A stretch of 64,000 nt of DNA from an uncultured Steroidobacter sp. (GCF_937958065.1 NZ_CALFXI010000033.1:62001-126000), one strand, 5' to 3'; counted from the stretch's first letter, positions 36,081-45,358 are shown. Program-made: numbers and translations. The notes: generated by a model from the sequence alone, not told the origin.

Positions 36081-38369
36081 ATGCGGTATACAACGACCAA
36101 CGTCGCGCTCCTCGCGACCTGCCTGATGGGCCTGAGCTTGTCCACTCCATCCAGCCACGCCGAGCCGCTGACCGTCGCCCGCATTTTCGCGGACCCCGAT
36201 CTCTCCGGGCCCCGGCTGCGCGAGCCCAAGTTCTCCCCGGACGGACGTTACGTCACCTATCTGCAGGGCAAGGCCGACAACAAGGACCAGCTGGATCTGT
36301 GGGCCTTCGACACCCGCAGCGGCACGGCCCGCGTGCTGGTCGATTCGCGCAAGCTGGTCGGAGACGAGGAGAAGCTGTCCGCCGAAGAAGAGGCGCGCCG
36401 CGAACGGCAGCGCACCGCCTCGCTGCGCGGTATCGTCGAATATGAATTCTCCAGCGACGGCAAACGCCTGCTGATTCCGTTGGGCGGCGATTTGTATCTT
36501 TACGATCTGGAGGCCAAGGCGGAGCCGGTGACTCGCCTCACCAACAGCGCCTCCTATGAGACCGACGCGAAGCTGTCGCCCGGCGGCCACTACGTCAGTT
36601 TCATCCGCGACCAGGATCTGTTCGTCATCGATCTGCGCACGCGCCAGGAGCGCGCCATCACGACCGACGGCGCGGGGCCGGTACAGAACGGCGTGGCTGA
36701 ATTCGTCGCGCAGGAAGAGATGGGCCGCAACACTGGCTACTGGTGGTCGCCGGACGATTCACAGATCGCGTTCACTCGCATCGACGACACGCCGGTGCAG
36801 GAAGTCGAACGTTTCGAGATCAACGCCGATGGCGCGCGCATGTTTCGTCAGCGCTATCCCGCCGCCGGCACGGCCAACACGAAGGTCGAGCTGAAAGTCG
36901 TCACGCTCGCGAATTCGAAGATCGCCGACCTCGATCTCGGCCTGGGCGACGGCTATCTCGCGCGCGTCAAATGGTTCCCGGACTCCAGGTCGCTGGCCGT
37001 GCAGCGTCAGACGCGCGATCAGAAAAAGCTCGAGCTGCTGAAGATCGACAGCGCATCCGGCGCCGCCCGCGTGCTGTTGACCGAGACCAGCCCGCACTGG
37101 GTCGAGCTGAACGACGATTTCAAGTTTCTGCACTCCAGGCCGCAGTTCATCTGGAGCTCGCGCCGCACCGGTTACAAACATCTGTACCTGTACGATCTGG
37201 ACGGCAAGCTGCTGCAGCCGCTGACTGCCGGCGACTGGATGGTGGTAGGCGACGGCTCCGAGAATGGCCTGGTGGGGGTCGATGAAGCCGCGGGACGCGT
37301 GTACTTCCTGGGCTCGAAGGACTCGCCGCTCGAGCGCCACCTGTACTGGACATCGCTGACCAAGGATTCTTCGAATCACGTCACGCGCGTATCTCGCGAA
37401 GCTGGTTGGCACGATGTGAAGCTGCTGCCGGGCGGTCGTGGTTATCTCGACGTGCACTCTGCCCCGGACCGACCGCCATCGGCGAGCCTGCGCAAGCCGG
37501 ATGGCTCGCTTGCGCATTGGCTGCTGCGCAATCCGCTCGATGCGACTCATCCGTATCATCCCTATGTTTCCAATCAAGTCACCGAAGAGTTCGGGTCGGT
37601 GACGGCCAGCGATGGGCAGCAGCTCTACTATCGGCTGATGAAGCCGGCCAACCTGGTCGCTGGCAAACGCTATCCGGCGGTCATCGACGTGTATGGCGGG
37701 CCGCACTTCCAGTATGTGCGCAAGGATTGGATGGGCGGGGCTCGCGCCACGCAAGGCCTGTTCCGTCAGGTGCTCGCGCAGAATGGCTTCGTCGTGCTGA
37801 CACTCGACAATCGAGGTTCCGGCTTCCGAGGCAATAAATTCGAGACCGCAATCGCCGGCCGCACGGGCAAAGTAGAGATCGAAGATCAGCTGCGCGGTGT
37901 GGAATATTTGAAATCACTGCCGTTCGTCGCGGGCGATCGCATCGGCATCATGGGCTGGAGCTACGGCGGCTATATGTCGCTCATGGCACTGACCACCACC
38001 CAAGCCTTCCGCGCCGGCGTCGCTGGCGCGCCTGTGACGGACTGGTCGCTCTACGACACGCACTACACCGAGCGCTACCTCGGCACACCGCAAAACAACG
38101 CGGAAGGCTATCGCAGCAGTGCCATCATTCCTTACGCAGACTCATTGCATGGCGCGCTGCTGCTCGTGCACGGCATGGCGGATGACAACGTGCTGTTCAC
38201 GCACAGCACGCGCCTGATGCAGAGCTTGCAGTCGTTGAACAAACCGTTCGACGTGATGACTTACCCCGGTGGCAAGCACGGGCTGGTACGGATGCCGCAG
38301 CAAGGACGGCATTACTACGAGATGGTGCTGCGGTTCTTCGAGCGAGAGTTGAACGCGCCGGATAGCTAA
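36081..38369 (+). CDS. S9B/S9C dipeptidyl-peptidase IV-like peptidase
   Basis: A 762-residue exported serine peptidase. A signal peptide ends near SHAEP (about 27-30). The DPP IV N-terminal propeller shows WWSPDDSQIAFTRID. The catalytic domain carries Ser627 in GWSYGGYMS, Asp in HGMADDNVLF and His in PGGKHGL. It removes dipeptides after proline or similar residues. Together with the S9A lipoprotein and M3 peptidase it suggests capacity for using peptides in the periplasm. Its stop overlaps the convergent mutT stop by four bases. Confidence 0.92.
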   Translation: MRYTTTNVALLATCLMGLSLSTPSSHAEPLTVARIFADPDLSGPRLREPKFSPDGRYVTYLQGKADNKDQLDLWAFDTRSGTARVLVDSRKLVGDEEKLSAEEEARRERQRTASLRGIVEYEFSSDGKRLLIPLGGDLYLYDLEAKAEPVTRLTNSASYETDAKLSPGGHYVSFIRDQDLFVIDLRTRQERAITTDGAGPVQNGVAEFVAQEEMGRNTGYWWSPDDSQIAFTRIDDTPVQEVERFEINADGARMFRQRYPAAGTANTKVELKVVTLANSKIADLDLGLGDGYLARVKWFPDSRSLAVQRQTRDQKKLELLKIDSASGAARVLLTETSPHWVELNDDFKFLHSRPQFIWSSRRTGYKHLYLYDLDGKLLQPLTAGDWMVVGDGSENGLVGVDEAAGRVYFLGSKDSPLERHLYWTSLTKDSSNHVTRVSREAGWHDVKLLPGGRGYLDVHSAPDRPPSASLRKPDGSLAHWLLRNPLDATHPYHPYVSNQVTEEFGSVTASDGQQLYYRLMKPANLVAGKRYPAVIDVYGGPHFQYVRKDWMGGARATQGLFRQVLAQNGFVVLTLDNRGSGFRGNKFETAIAGRTGKVEIEDQLRGVEYLKSLPFVAGDRIGIMGWSYGGYMSLMALTTTQAFRAGVAGAPVTDWSLYDTHYTERYLGTPQNNAEGYRSSAIIPYADSLHGALLLVHGMADDNVLFTHSTRLMQSLQSLNKPFDVMTYPGGKHGLVRMPQQGRHYYEMVLRFFERELNAPDS

Positions 38370-38755
38370 CTGCGCGCGGCGCGCAACGCTGGGATCATCG
38401 GACGGTCGGCTTCCAGCAAGCCCACCGTCTCCAGCTCATCGAGCGTCACCCATTGCAGCGGCTGCCCTTCTACGGATCTTGGCTCGCCGGTGTAACGCGG
38501 CACCAGCCACAGATCGAGCAAGACGCGACGGTCCGAGTAGCCGTGTTCGTACTTGATCAATGGCGTCGCCTCGATGACTTCGACGCCCAGCTCTTCCTGC
38601 AACTCGCGCTTCAACCCCGCGAGCGGCTGCTCCTGCGGTTCGAGCTTGCCGCCCGGAAACTCCCATCCCCCGGCCATGTGCTTACCCGGCGGCCGCTGCG
38701 CAATGAGGACCCGCCCCTGCTGATCGAACAAGGCGCCGGCGACGACGTGAATCAT
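38366..38755 (-). CDS. mutT: 8-oxo-dGTP diphosphatase (Nudix), MutT
   Basis: A 129-residue Nudix hydrolase. The Nudix box GGKLEPQEQPLAGLKRELQ then EELGV (about 35-57) is complete. AQRPPGKHMAGGWEFPGG precedes it, as in MutT. It hydrolyses oxidised dGTP to prevent mutations. It may be the last gene of a coq7-methyltransferase-mutT unit; the gap to the methyltransferase is 64 bases. Confidence 0.93.
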   Translation of the reverse strand: MIHVVAGALFDQQGRVLIAQRPPGKHMAGGWEFPGGKLEPQEQPLAGLKRELQEELGVEVIEATPLIKYEHGYSDRRVLLDLWLVPRYTGEPRSVEGQPLQWVTLDELETVGLLEADRPMIPALRAARS

Positions 38756-38819
38756 GATTGGCAGGTCCGCTCTTCAGGTTGATGCATCGGGGACGCGGAT
38801 CATACGACGAGTCGCCCGG

Positions 38820-39431
38820 CTACAGGCATTGCGCAAGCCAGACGGTGTGGCGCCCGCAGTCAGGGTCTTCCGTTGTGTGTGCAATGACTCGGAAGCCGTG
38901 CCGGGCCAGCAGTTCTCGATACTCCGCCGGTGACAAGCTCGCATGATAGAGGGGCTCGCCCTGATACGAGCCCATCGCGATGCCGTGGTCCGGGCCCGTT
39001 GTGAACAACAGCGGCGCGCCTGGATTGGCGTGCTGCTCGAAGATAGGAAACATTGCTCGCTGATGCTCATACGACAGGTGGAAAAAGCTGTCCCACGCGA
39101 TGAGCGCATCGAACCTCCGATTCAACACCAGCGAGCGCATGTCGCTGACGATCCATTCGTTGCCAGGAAAGCGCGCGCGGCATTTATCGATGAGCGGCGG
39201 CGATGAGTCCACTCCTGTCACGTCGTAGCCACGCTCGATCAGATGCTTTGCAATGGGCTGCCCGGAGCCGCAGCCGATATCGAGGATCGACGCGCCCGGC
39301 TGCAACGAAGCCGTGAAGCGATCCATCCACGCTCGCTCCGTCACCAGCTCCGCGCGGCGCTCTCTATCCCACGCGTCGGCGTGGCGTTGATACAGGCCGA
39401 CGACATCTTCTGGGTTTCCGGTATCGGTCAT
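38820..39431 (-). CDS. Class I SAM-dependent methyltransferase
   Basis: A 203-residue cytoplasmic enzyme. Motif I is ILDIGCGSGQPIA (about 50-62), followed by DVTGVDSSPPLID. The substrate is unknown. It lies 37 bases downstream of coq7 on the same strand, but it lacks clear similarity to UbiG or UbiE, so a ubiquinone role is only suggested by position. Confidence 0.85.
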   Translation of the reverse strand: MTDTGNPEDVVGLYQRHADAWDRERRAELVTERAWMDRFTASLQPGASILDIGCGSGQPIAKHLIERGYDVTGVDSSPPLIDKCRARFPGNEWIVSDMRSLVLNRRFDALIAWDSFFHLSYEHQRAMFPIFEQHANPGAPLLFTTGPDHGIAMGSYQGEPLYHASLSPAEYRELLARHGFRVIAHTTEDPDCGRHTVWLAQCL

Positions 39432-39468
39432 GGGGCGCTACCGAGTCCCTCAGCGCGATCTCGCGCCT

Positions 39469-39990
39469 TCAAAGCCTGGTCGACAACCAGATGGCAAACG
39501 ACGTTGCGCCCTTCACTATCCAGCGCAGCACTCGATACAAGCCTCTGCTCTCGCCGCCGTGAGCGACGGCGTGTTGCTCGTGTTCCCGTTCGTCGCGGCG
39601 AATGGACTCCACGGCTGCGAGTGCCTCCAGATCCTGCACACGCAGTACCGCGACCTGATGTTCCAGATGCTCGTTCACGGTGTTCTCGATCGCCGCGGTA
39701 CAGACCCAGATGGCCCGTTCGCCGAACAGCGCCGTGAGGGTCCCGAGCATCCATCCGCCCGCCATCCACAGCGGCAGCGCATGGCACGGTCGAACATTTC
39801 GGGCCTTCAATAACCCATCGAAAGTTTTGAAATGAATGAGCTCGTGCCCGAGCATGTGTTCCAGCGCCGGCACGCAACCAGGATGCAGCACGCGCGCAAT
39901 CGCGATCTGACTCCGGTAGATCCGGATCGCCCCACATTCGCCCGCATGATCGACACGTAGAATCTGATCGACGGTCTGGGCCGTAGTCAC
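39469..39990 (-). CDS. coq7: Demethoxyubiquinone hydroxylase Coq7
   Basis: A 173-residue di-iron hydroxylase. Ligands are visible in DHAGECGAIRIY (Glu), HMLGHELIHF (Glu-x-x-His), IENTVNEHLEHQ and RRDEREHEQHA. It hydroxylates the last free ring position during ubiquinone synthesis. The start is GTG at 39990 after AGGAC. Short Coq7 is one of several alternative hydroxylases (UbiF is the other) used by different proteobacteria. Confidence 0.93.
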   Translation of the reverse strand: MTTAQTVDQILRVDHAGECGAIRIYRSQIAIARVLHPGCVPALEHMLGHELIHFKTFDGLLKARNVRPCHALPLWMAGGWMLGTLTALFGERAIWVCTAAIENTVNEHLEHQVAVLRVQDLEALAAVESIRRDEREHEQHAVAHGGESRGLYRVLRWIVKGATSFAIWLSTRL

Positions 39991-40120
39991 TCGAGGTCCT
40001 TTAACCGAGCGGATCCTGCGCTCGCGACCTCGATTCTATAGGGTTCGACCGCAAAGGCAGAGCCCCTCCGTCGACCCAGATTCCCTGGCACCGGCCGCGC
40101 GCTGCCACAGTGTGACGCCG

Positions 40121-40372
40121 CTATACGATCAGCTTGTCATACTCGGCATGGCTGCCGATCCAGAACCAGGAAATCCCACCCTCATCGTTGACGCCCAGGG
40201 CGCGGTGCAACCCAACGCGGGCGGACCAGAATTCACCAACATGCTTCAAATGGATGGAGGGATGGCGCGGATCGTCTTTCATCAGTTCGAAGCATCGACC
40301 CGCGAGCTGCTGCACTTCGACCGGTAGGACGCGATAGTGCGACCAGAACGCCGGTGAAGCGAAGTGCTTCAA
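40121..40372 (-). CDS. RelE/ParE/HigB-like toxin
   Basis: An 83-residue basic-aromatic protein. The pattern HFASPAFWSHYRVLP ... HPSIHLKHVGEFWSARVGLHRALG ... WFWIGSHAEYDKLI matches RelE-superfamily toxins of the ParE/HigB kind, many of which are ribosome-dependent mRNases or gyrase poisons. The start codon is TTG at 40372, overlapping the antitoxin stop (TTGA). It is the second gene of a typical type II pair. Confidence 0.78.
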   Translation of the reverse strand: MKHFASPAFWSHYRVLPVEVQQLAGRCFELMKDDPRHPSIHLKHVGEFWSARVGLHRALGVNDEGGISWFWIGSHAEYDKLIV

Positions 40373-40569
40373 AGTTCTTTGCTCTTACCTTCACGTCGCG
40401 CACGGCGCGCAGCTTCGGCGAAAGCGTCGAGTTTGCCGGCTTTGACGTCGGCTTCAAACTGCTGATCCCACGCCTGCGCGTCGAACTCCGCGTACCACTT
40501 GCGGAATTCAACCAGCTCGGTGCCGGAAAGATTGCGGATCTGCTGTTCTATTTCCTCGATCTTGCGCAT
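40369..40569 (-). CDS. Type II antitoxin
   Basis: A 66-residue protein starting MRKIEEIEQQIRNLSGTELVEF, with an acidic helical N-terminus and a basic C-terminus (RRARREGKSKEL). The ATG follows GAGGTG. It is immediately upstream of, and overlaps, the toxin gene. It resembles small antitoxins found with ParE/HigB-like toxins. No classical DNA-binding fold is obvious, so autoregulation is uncertain. Confidence 0.7.
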   Translation of the reverse strand: MRKIEEIEQQIRNLSGTELVEFRKWYAEFDAQAWDQQFEADVKAGKLDAFAEAARRARREGKSKEL

Positions 40570-40649
40570 ACGTCACCTCGCAAGGAGCCGAGCATACGCT
40601 CAGCCCCTGTTGCAGTCTTCACCAGAGAAGACTTGGCAAGAACACGACT

Positions 40650-43400
40650 TCACCCCTGTCCCGCCAGCGCTCCATGACAATGCTTGAACTTCTTTCCTGA
40701 GCCGCACGGGCACAGCTCGTTGCGACCGACTTTCCTGGTCTCACGCACGAACTGCGCGACGGGTTCGCCGGCTTCGGCGGCCATCGGTTGCGGTTCTTGC
40801 GCGGGAGCCGTCGGCGCGGTGAGCTGTTCCGGAGCGGCGTGCTGGAACTGCATGGCGCGAGCGAGGCGCGCCTGGCGCTCTTGCTCTTCGCGCTCCTCGC
40901 GTTCAATGTCGGCCTGAGTGCGCAGCTGCATGCGACAGAGCATCGAGATCGTGTCGTGCTTGATGCGATCGAGCATGGCGCTGAACAGCTCGAACGCTTC
41001 GCGCTTGTATTCCTGCTTGGGATTTTTCTGCGCGTAGCTGCGCAGGTGAATGCCCTGGCGGAGGTAGTCCATCGCGGCGAGGTGCTCGCGCCAGTGCGAG
41101 TCCAACTGCTGCAGCATGATGGCCTTCTCGATGTGACGCACGACCGGGGCGCCATACAGCTCCACCTTGGCCTCGTAGGTCTTGTCGATGCTCTCGTGGA
41201 TGCGCTTGCGCACGCCCTCTTCGGCCAGATTCTGGTCCTGCTCCAGCCAGGCCTTGGGATCGATCTCGACCGCGAAGTCCTTCTCCACGGCCTGTTTCAA
41301 GCCTTCCAGGTCCCACTGCTCTTCCAGGCTACCCGGCGCCATGTACCGATCGATGAGCGCGTTGACCACTTCCTGGCGGATGCCGGCGATGGCGTCGCCC
41401 ACGTCCTCGGCGGCCATGAGATCGGTGCGCTGGGCATAGATGACTTTGCGCTGATCGTTGGCGACGTCATCGTATTCGAGCAGGTTCTTACGAGCGTCGA
41501 AGTTGTGCGCTTCGACCTTGCGCTGGGCGCGCTCGATCTGTTTCGAGAGCATGCGGCTCTCGATCACTTCGCCTTCCTTCATGCCGGCGGTCTGCAGCCA
41601 GCGCTTGACGCGCTCGGGATCGCCGAAGATGCGCATCAGGTTGTCTTCGAGCGAAAGATAGAAGCGGCTCGAGCCCGCGTCGCCCTGACGGCCCGAACGG
41701 CCGCGCAGCTGGTTGTCGATACGACGGGATTCGTGACGCTCGGTGCCGATGATGTGCAGGCCGCCGGCGGCGAGCACCGCTTCGTGACGCTGCCGCCACT
41801 CCTCGCGCACGCGGGCCTTGGTCGCTTCGTCGACTTCGCCCATGCCCTGCAATTCGACTTCCAGGTTGCCGCCGAGCACGATGTCGGTACCGCGGCCGGC
41901 CATGTTGGTGGCGATGGTCACGGCGCCGGGACGGCCGGCCTGCGCCACGATCATGGCCTCGCGCTCGTGCTGCTTGGCGTTGAGCACCTGGTGCGGAATC
42001 TTTTCCTTCTCGAGCAGCTTCGAGAGCAGCTCGGAAGTTTCGATGGACGTGGTGCCGACCAGCGCCGGCTGGCCGCGCGAGACGCAGTCGCGGATGTCCT
42101 CGATGATGGCTTCGAACTTGTCCTTCTGCGTCAGGTACACGAAGTCGGGATGGTCCTTGCGGATCATCGGCTTGTTGGTGGGAATCACCACCACTTCCAG
42201 GCCATAGATGGACTGGAACTCGAACGCTTCGGTATCCGCCGTACCGGTCATGCCGGCCAGCTTCGAATACATGCGGAAGTAGTTCTGGAACGTGATGGAC
42301 GCGACCGTCTGGTTCTCTTCGCGAACCCGCACGCGCTCCTTCGCCTCGATGGCCTGATGCAGGCCATCCGACCAGCGGCGGCCCGGCATGGTGCGGCCGG
42401 TGAACTCGTCGACGATGACCACTTCGCCGTTGCGGACGATGTATTCGACATCGCGGTGATACAGCGAGTGGGCGCGAAGCGCCGCGTTCAAGTGATGCAT
42501 GATGCGGATGTTGGCCGCGTCGTACAGGCTCTCGCCCGGCTGCAGCAGACCGGCTTCGGCGATCAGCTGCTCGGCATGCTCGTGGCCGGTGTCGGACAGA
42601 TGCACCTGGCGCGTCTTCTCGTCGGCCCAGTAATCGCCCTCGCCTTCCTCGCTTTCCTGACGCTTCAGCTTCGGCGCCAGCTCGTTGATGCGCAGGTACA
42701 GCTCGGTGCTCTCTTCGGCGGGGCCGGAGATGATCAACGGCGTGCGGGCTTCGTCGATCAGGATCGAGTCCACTTCGTCGACGATGGCATATGCCAGCCC
42801 GCGCTGGACACGGTCCTCGAGCCGGAACGCGAGATTGTCGCGCAGGTAATCGAAGCCGAATTCGTTGTTGGTGCCGTAGGTGATGTCGCAGTTGTAAGCG
42901 GCACGCTTCTCCTCCGAGCTCTGGCCGCTCTTGATCACGCCGACCGTGAGTCCCAGGAAGCGATACACCCGGCCCATCCACTCGGCGTCACGCGAGGCCA
43001 GGTATTCGTTGACCGTGACCACGTGCACGCCCTTGGCGGGCAGCGCATTCAGGTAGGCGCCCAGCGTCGCCATCAGCGTCTTGCCTTCGCCGGTGCGCAT
43101 TTCGGCGATCTTGCCCTGGTGCAGCACGGTACCGCCGATGATCTGCACGTCGAAATGCCGCATGCCGAGCACTCGGCGCGCGGCCTCCCGGGTCGCGGCA
43201 AAAGCCTGGGGCGCAATGTCGTCCAGCGTCTTGCCCTGTGCCAGCAGCTGACGGAACTCCGCCGTCTTGGCCTGCAACTGCTCGTCGGACAGGGCCCGGA
43301 AGGAGGCTTCCAGGGCATTGGTCTTGTCGACGATCCGGGAATAGCCGCTCAGAAGCCGCTGATTGCGACTGCCGAACAGCTGGGTCAGCCAATTCGCCAC
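40650..43400 (-). CDS. secA: Preprotein translocase ATPase SecA
   Basis: The 916-residue motor of Sec export. It has Walker A MRTGEGKTLM (101-110), Walker B with VDEVDSILIDEARTPLI, and GRSGRQGDAGSSRFYLS in the second helicase domain. The C-terminal zinc site is CPCGSGKKFKHCHG, which binds SecB and lipid. A GTG start at 43400 (MANWLTQLFG) follows GGAG. A frame extension to 43466 would read through the leader and is rejected. A promoter lies about 60 bases upstream. No secM is visible before it. Confidence 0.97.
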   Translation of the reverse strand: MANWLTQLFGSRNQRLLSGYSRIVDKTNALEASFRALSDEQLQAKTAEFRQLLAQGKTLDDIAPQAFAATREAARRVLGMRHFDVQIIGGTVLHQGKIAEMRTGEGKTLMATLGAYLNALPAKGVHVVTVNEYLASRDAEWMGRVYRFLGLTVGVIKSGQSSEEKRAAYNCDITYGTNNEFGFDYLRDNLAFRLEDRVQRGLAYAIVDEVDSILIDEARTPLIISGPAEESTELYLRINELAPKLKRQESEEGEGDYWADEKTRQVHLSDTGHEHAEQLIAEAGLLQPGESLYDAANIRIMHHLNAALRAHSLYHRDVEYIVRNGEVVIVDEFTGRTMPGRRWSDGLHQAIEAKERVRVREENQTVASITFQNYFRMYSKLAGMTGTADTEAFEFQSIYGLEVVVIPTNKPMIRKDHPDFVYLTQKDKFEAIIEDIRDCVSRGQPALVGTTSIETSELLSKLLEKEKIPHQVLNAKQHEREAMIVAQAGRPGAVTIATNMAGRGTDIVLGGNLEVELQGMGEVDEATKARVREEWRQRHEAVLAAGGLHIIGTERHESRRIDNQLRGRSGRQGDAGSSRFYLSLEDNLMRIFGDPERVKRWLQTAGMKEGEVIESRMLSKQIERAQRKVEAHNFDARKNLLEYDDVANDQRKVIYAQRTDLMAAEDVGDAIAGIRQEVVNALIDRYMAPGSLEEQWDLEGLKQAVEKDFAVEIDPKAWLEQDQNLAEEGVRKRIHESIDKTYEAKVELYGAPVVRHIEKAIMLQQLDSHWREHLAAMDYLRQGIHLRSYAQKNPKQEYKREAFELFSAMLDRIKHDTISMLCRMQLRTQADIEREEREEQERQARLARAMQFQHAAPEQLTAPTAPAQEPQPMAAEAGEPVAQFVRETRKVGRNELCPCGSGKKFKHCHGALAGQG

Positions 43401-43457
43401 GCTGAAACTCCGGGGATGGGGCCAGGGCCCGCAAAAACCTGTTGGGAAAAGCCCATT

Positions 43458-43485
43458 ATTGTACACGCGCGCCCGGCGACTCTAA
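43458..43485 (-). promoter_or_regulatory. Possible secA promoter
   Basis: On the minus strand TTAGAG (43485-43480) and TACAAT (43463-43458) are separated by 16 bases. The start site would be near 43451, leaving a leader of about 50 bases before the secA GTG. Confidence 0.45.
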
Positions 43486-43621
43486 TTACGGTCTCGCAAT
43501 GCCGGACGGCGGCGCCCCGAAGGCTGGGGTCGAACCGGGGGAAAACAAGCGGAGGCGCTCGGGGACCGGGCGTTGGCGGGGCGAGAAGTGGCGCCCCGGA
43601 CCGATCTCCAACGACCGACGA

Positions 43622-44542
43622 CTATCTCCGTACGAATGTCATCGGATCCACGGCACGGCCCTGCTTGAGCACCTCGAAATGCAGGTGCGGGCCGGTGGAG
43701 CGGCCGGTCGAGCCCATCAGCGCGATGGCCTGGCCTTTCTGGACGGTATCGCCGACCTGCACCAGCGCCTTGGAATTGTGGGCGTAACGGGTGACGTAGC
43801 CGTTGCCATGATTGATCTCCACCGTCCGGCCGTAGCCGAAGCGCTCCTTGGAATAAGTCACCACGCCCGAGGCGACCGCGACCACCTGCGAACCGGCCGG
43901 GCCGGCGAAATCGATGCCGCGGTGATAGGCGTTACGGCCGGTGAACGGATCGGCGCGATAACCGAAGTGCGAGGAAATCCAGCCCTGCAGCACCGGCCGG
44001 CCATCCGGCACCACCTGGCGGCTCAGATTGCGGGTGGAGATCATGCTTTCCAGCACGCTCAGCTGGCGCTCGCGGTCGCGGATCTGGTTGGTCAGGTCAT
44101 CGAGCATCGCGGTCAGCTCGGGGGCGGCAACGGTGGCGCCTTCCACCAGGCCTTCGGGACCGCCGACGGCGGGCTCGCTATCGAAATTGAATTCGCCCTT
44201 GTCCAGATTGGCCATCTCGGTGAGCCGGCGGCCGAGGGCATCGAGGCGGATCACGTGCGCATTCATCTGGCCGACCCGGCTGGTCAGCGCATCGAGTCGT
44301 TCCTGCAGATCGCGCCGGGCATTGGCGACTTCGAGGCGCTGCTGTTCCAGTTTCGCGCCCCACTCCGTGACCTGCGCGGCCGGATTGAGGATGAATCCGC
44401 TGCGACCGAGCTGGATGCCGGCGAACAGCACGCCGGCCAGCACTATGGTCACTGTCGCTATCGTCACCGTCATCGCCAAGGGGCGGCCAAGCTCGAACTG
44501 CCGAGCCTTGCCGAAGCGCCTGGAGAACACGATGACGTTCAT
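43622..44542 (-). CDS. Membrane-anchored M23 (LytM-type) metallopeptidase
   Basis: A 306-residue protein. One membrane helix (about 24-45) follows a cytoplasmic MNVIVFSRRFGKARQFELG start. A helical, coiled-coil-like region (about 60-165) leads to a peptidase domain with HRGIDFAGPAG and the zinc motif PHLHFE. The conserved His and Asp are present, so it may be an active peptidoglycan endopeptidase. It lies between lpxC and secA, as in other gammaproteobacteria. The start follows AGAGAGAAGG. Confidence 0.9.
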   Translation of the reverse strand: MNVIVFSRRFGKARQFELGRPLAMTVTIATVTIVLAGVLFAGIQLGRSGFILNPAAQVTEWGAKLEQQRLEVANARRDLQERLDALTSRVGQMNAHVIRLDALGRRLTEMANLDKGEFNFDSEPAVGGPEGLVEGATVAAPELTAMLDDLTNQIRDRERQLSVLESMISTRNLSRQVVPDGRPVLQGWISSHFGYRADPFTGRNAYHRGIDFAGPAGSQVVAVASGVVTYSKERFGYGRTVEINHGNGYVTRYAHNSKALVQVGDTVQKGQAIALMGSTGRSTGPHLHFEVLKQGRAVDPMTFVRR

Positions 44543-44930
44543 TTGATCACTACCTTCTCTCTTTCGCGCCCAAAACGGCCGGCTTCCGCCGGCGGCACGA
44601 TAAAACGGTCACACCCGCCTTGAACTCGTCCGCTTCCAGCGACAAGGTTCGCGTGCGATACAAGCCAGGGTCTGTCTGCTCGAAAGCGGCCGAGGCCGTT
44701 TCGACCGTGGCCCGCGCAGAACTGCGGTGGACGTAGAACCGAATGTTCGAGTTGTACATCCTGGCAACCCCGCTATCGTGGCGCGGCCCGCGTCGTGCGT
44801 ACCTGCTGCCGTAGACCGGTGGCTTTGCGTCCCCGCCTTTCGACGGGTTTGCCCTTAACAGTGGCCGGAATATGCATAACGTCGTATCCAAAGATCAAGC
44901 GTCTGGCGCCCACATTGGAGCTTTCAGCGA
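44543..44930. other. 388-base gap between the M23 gene and dciA
   Basis: Divergent gap containing promoters for both flanking genes. On the plus strand TTGCCC (44849-44854) and TATGCA (44871-44876), 16 bases apart, are a weak candidate for dciA. Two stems are present: GCCGGC/GCCGGC around 44580-44592 and CGAAAGCGGCC/GGCCGTTTCG at 44681-44702. No protein family or RNA was recognised, apart from the low-confidence reading frame listed separately. Confidence 0.4.
44550..44759 (-). CDS. Possible small reading frame before the M23 gene
   Basis: A 69-residue frame starting MYNSNIRFYVHRSS ends seven bases before the M23 start, and its 3' end supplies the M23 ribosome binding site. Third codon positions are GC-rich, as in real genes here. 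It lacks a clear ribosome binding site of its own and any known domain, so it may be chance. Confidence 0.2.
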   Translation of the reverse strand: MYNSNIRFYVHRSSARATVETASAAFEQTDPGLYRTRTLSLEADEFKAGVTVLSCRRRKPAVLGAKERR

Positions 44931-45257
44931 ATGACTGATCGTTTCAAACCGCTGGGCGAGAGCGTTGGCCCGTTATTCGCGCAGCTCGAACAGCGCGTGG
45001 CAGCACATCTCGAGCTGACCGAGCGGCTGCGCGCGGCGCTCACAGGCCCGGAAAAAGATCATGTGGTGTCAGCAAGTTGCCGGGGCGATACGCTGGTGGT
45101 GCTCGCCGATTCGGCAGCCTGGTGTCCGCAGATTCGTTATGCCCAGGCGCAACTGCTGGAAGTGTTAAATGCGTCGCCGGCCAGTGAAGCTGAGAGGCAG
45201 GTCACAAAAGTAAAAGTTCGCGTCGGCAGGAAGGCGCGCGAGGCGAATCGGCTGTAA
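44931..45257 (+). CDS. dciA: DciA-like (DUF721) protein
   Basis: A 108-residue protein. LEQRVAAHLELTERLRAALTG and SCRGDTLVVLADSAAW-CPQIRY fit the DUF721 domain, a KH-like fold. DciA loads the replicative helicase DnaB in bacteria that lack DnaC. It is on the plus strand, opposite lpxC and the M23 gene. GGAG lies ten bases before the ATG. Location between lpxC and secA is a conserved gammaproteobacterial setting. Confidence 0.85.
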   Translation: MTDRFKPLGESVGPLFAQLEQRVAAHLELTERLRAALTGPEKDHVVSASCRGDTLVVLADSAAWCPQIRYAQAQLLEVLNASPASEAERQVTKVKVRVGRKAREANRL

Positions 45258-45276
45258 CGGCAGATTCATGCGCTGA

Positions 45277-45292
45277 CCGGCCGATCGGCCGG
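45277..45292. terminator. Palindrome between dciA and lpxC
   Basis: CCGGCCGATCGGCCGG (16 bp) is fully self-complementary, 20 bases after the dciA stop and 67 bases beyond the lpxC stop. There is no T-run. It may stabilise or end both transcripts. Confidence 0.35.
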
Positions 45293-45358
45293 CTGCAGAG
45301 AAACAGACTGCTCGATGAGGAGCGATCTGCGCGGCCGGATCGAGCCGCAGCTCGGTTC

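Noticed and set aside
40788..43787. Very long plus-strand open frame opposite secA
   Set aside because: It mirrors the secA coding strand, is low in family similarity, and has the composition of an antisense frame in GC-rich DNA.
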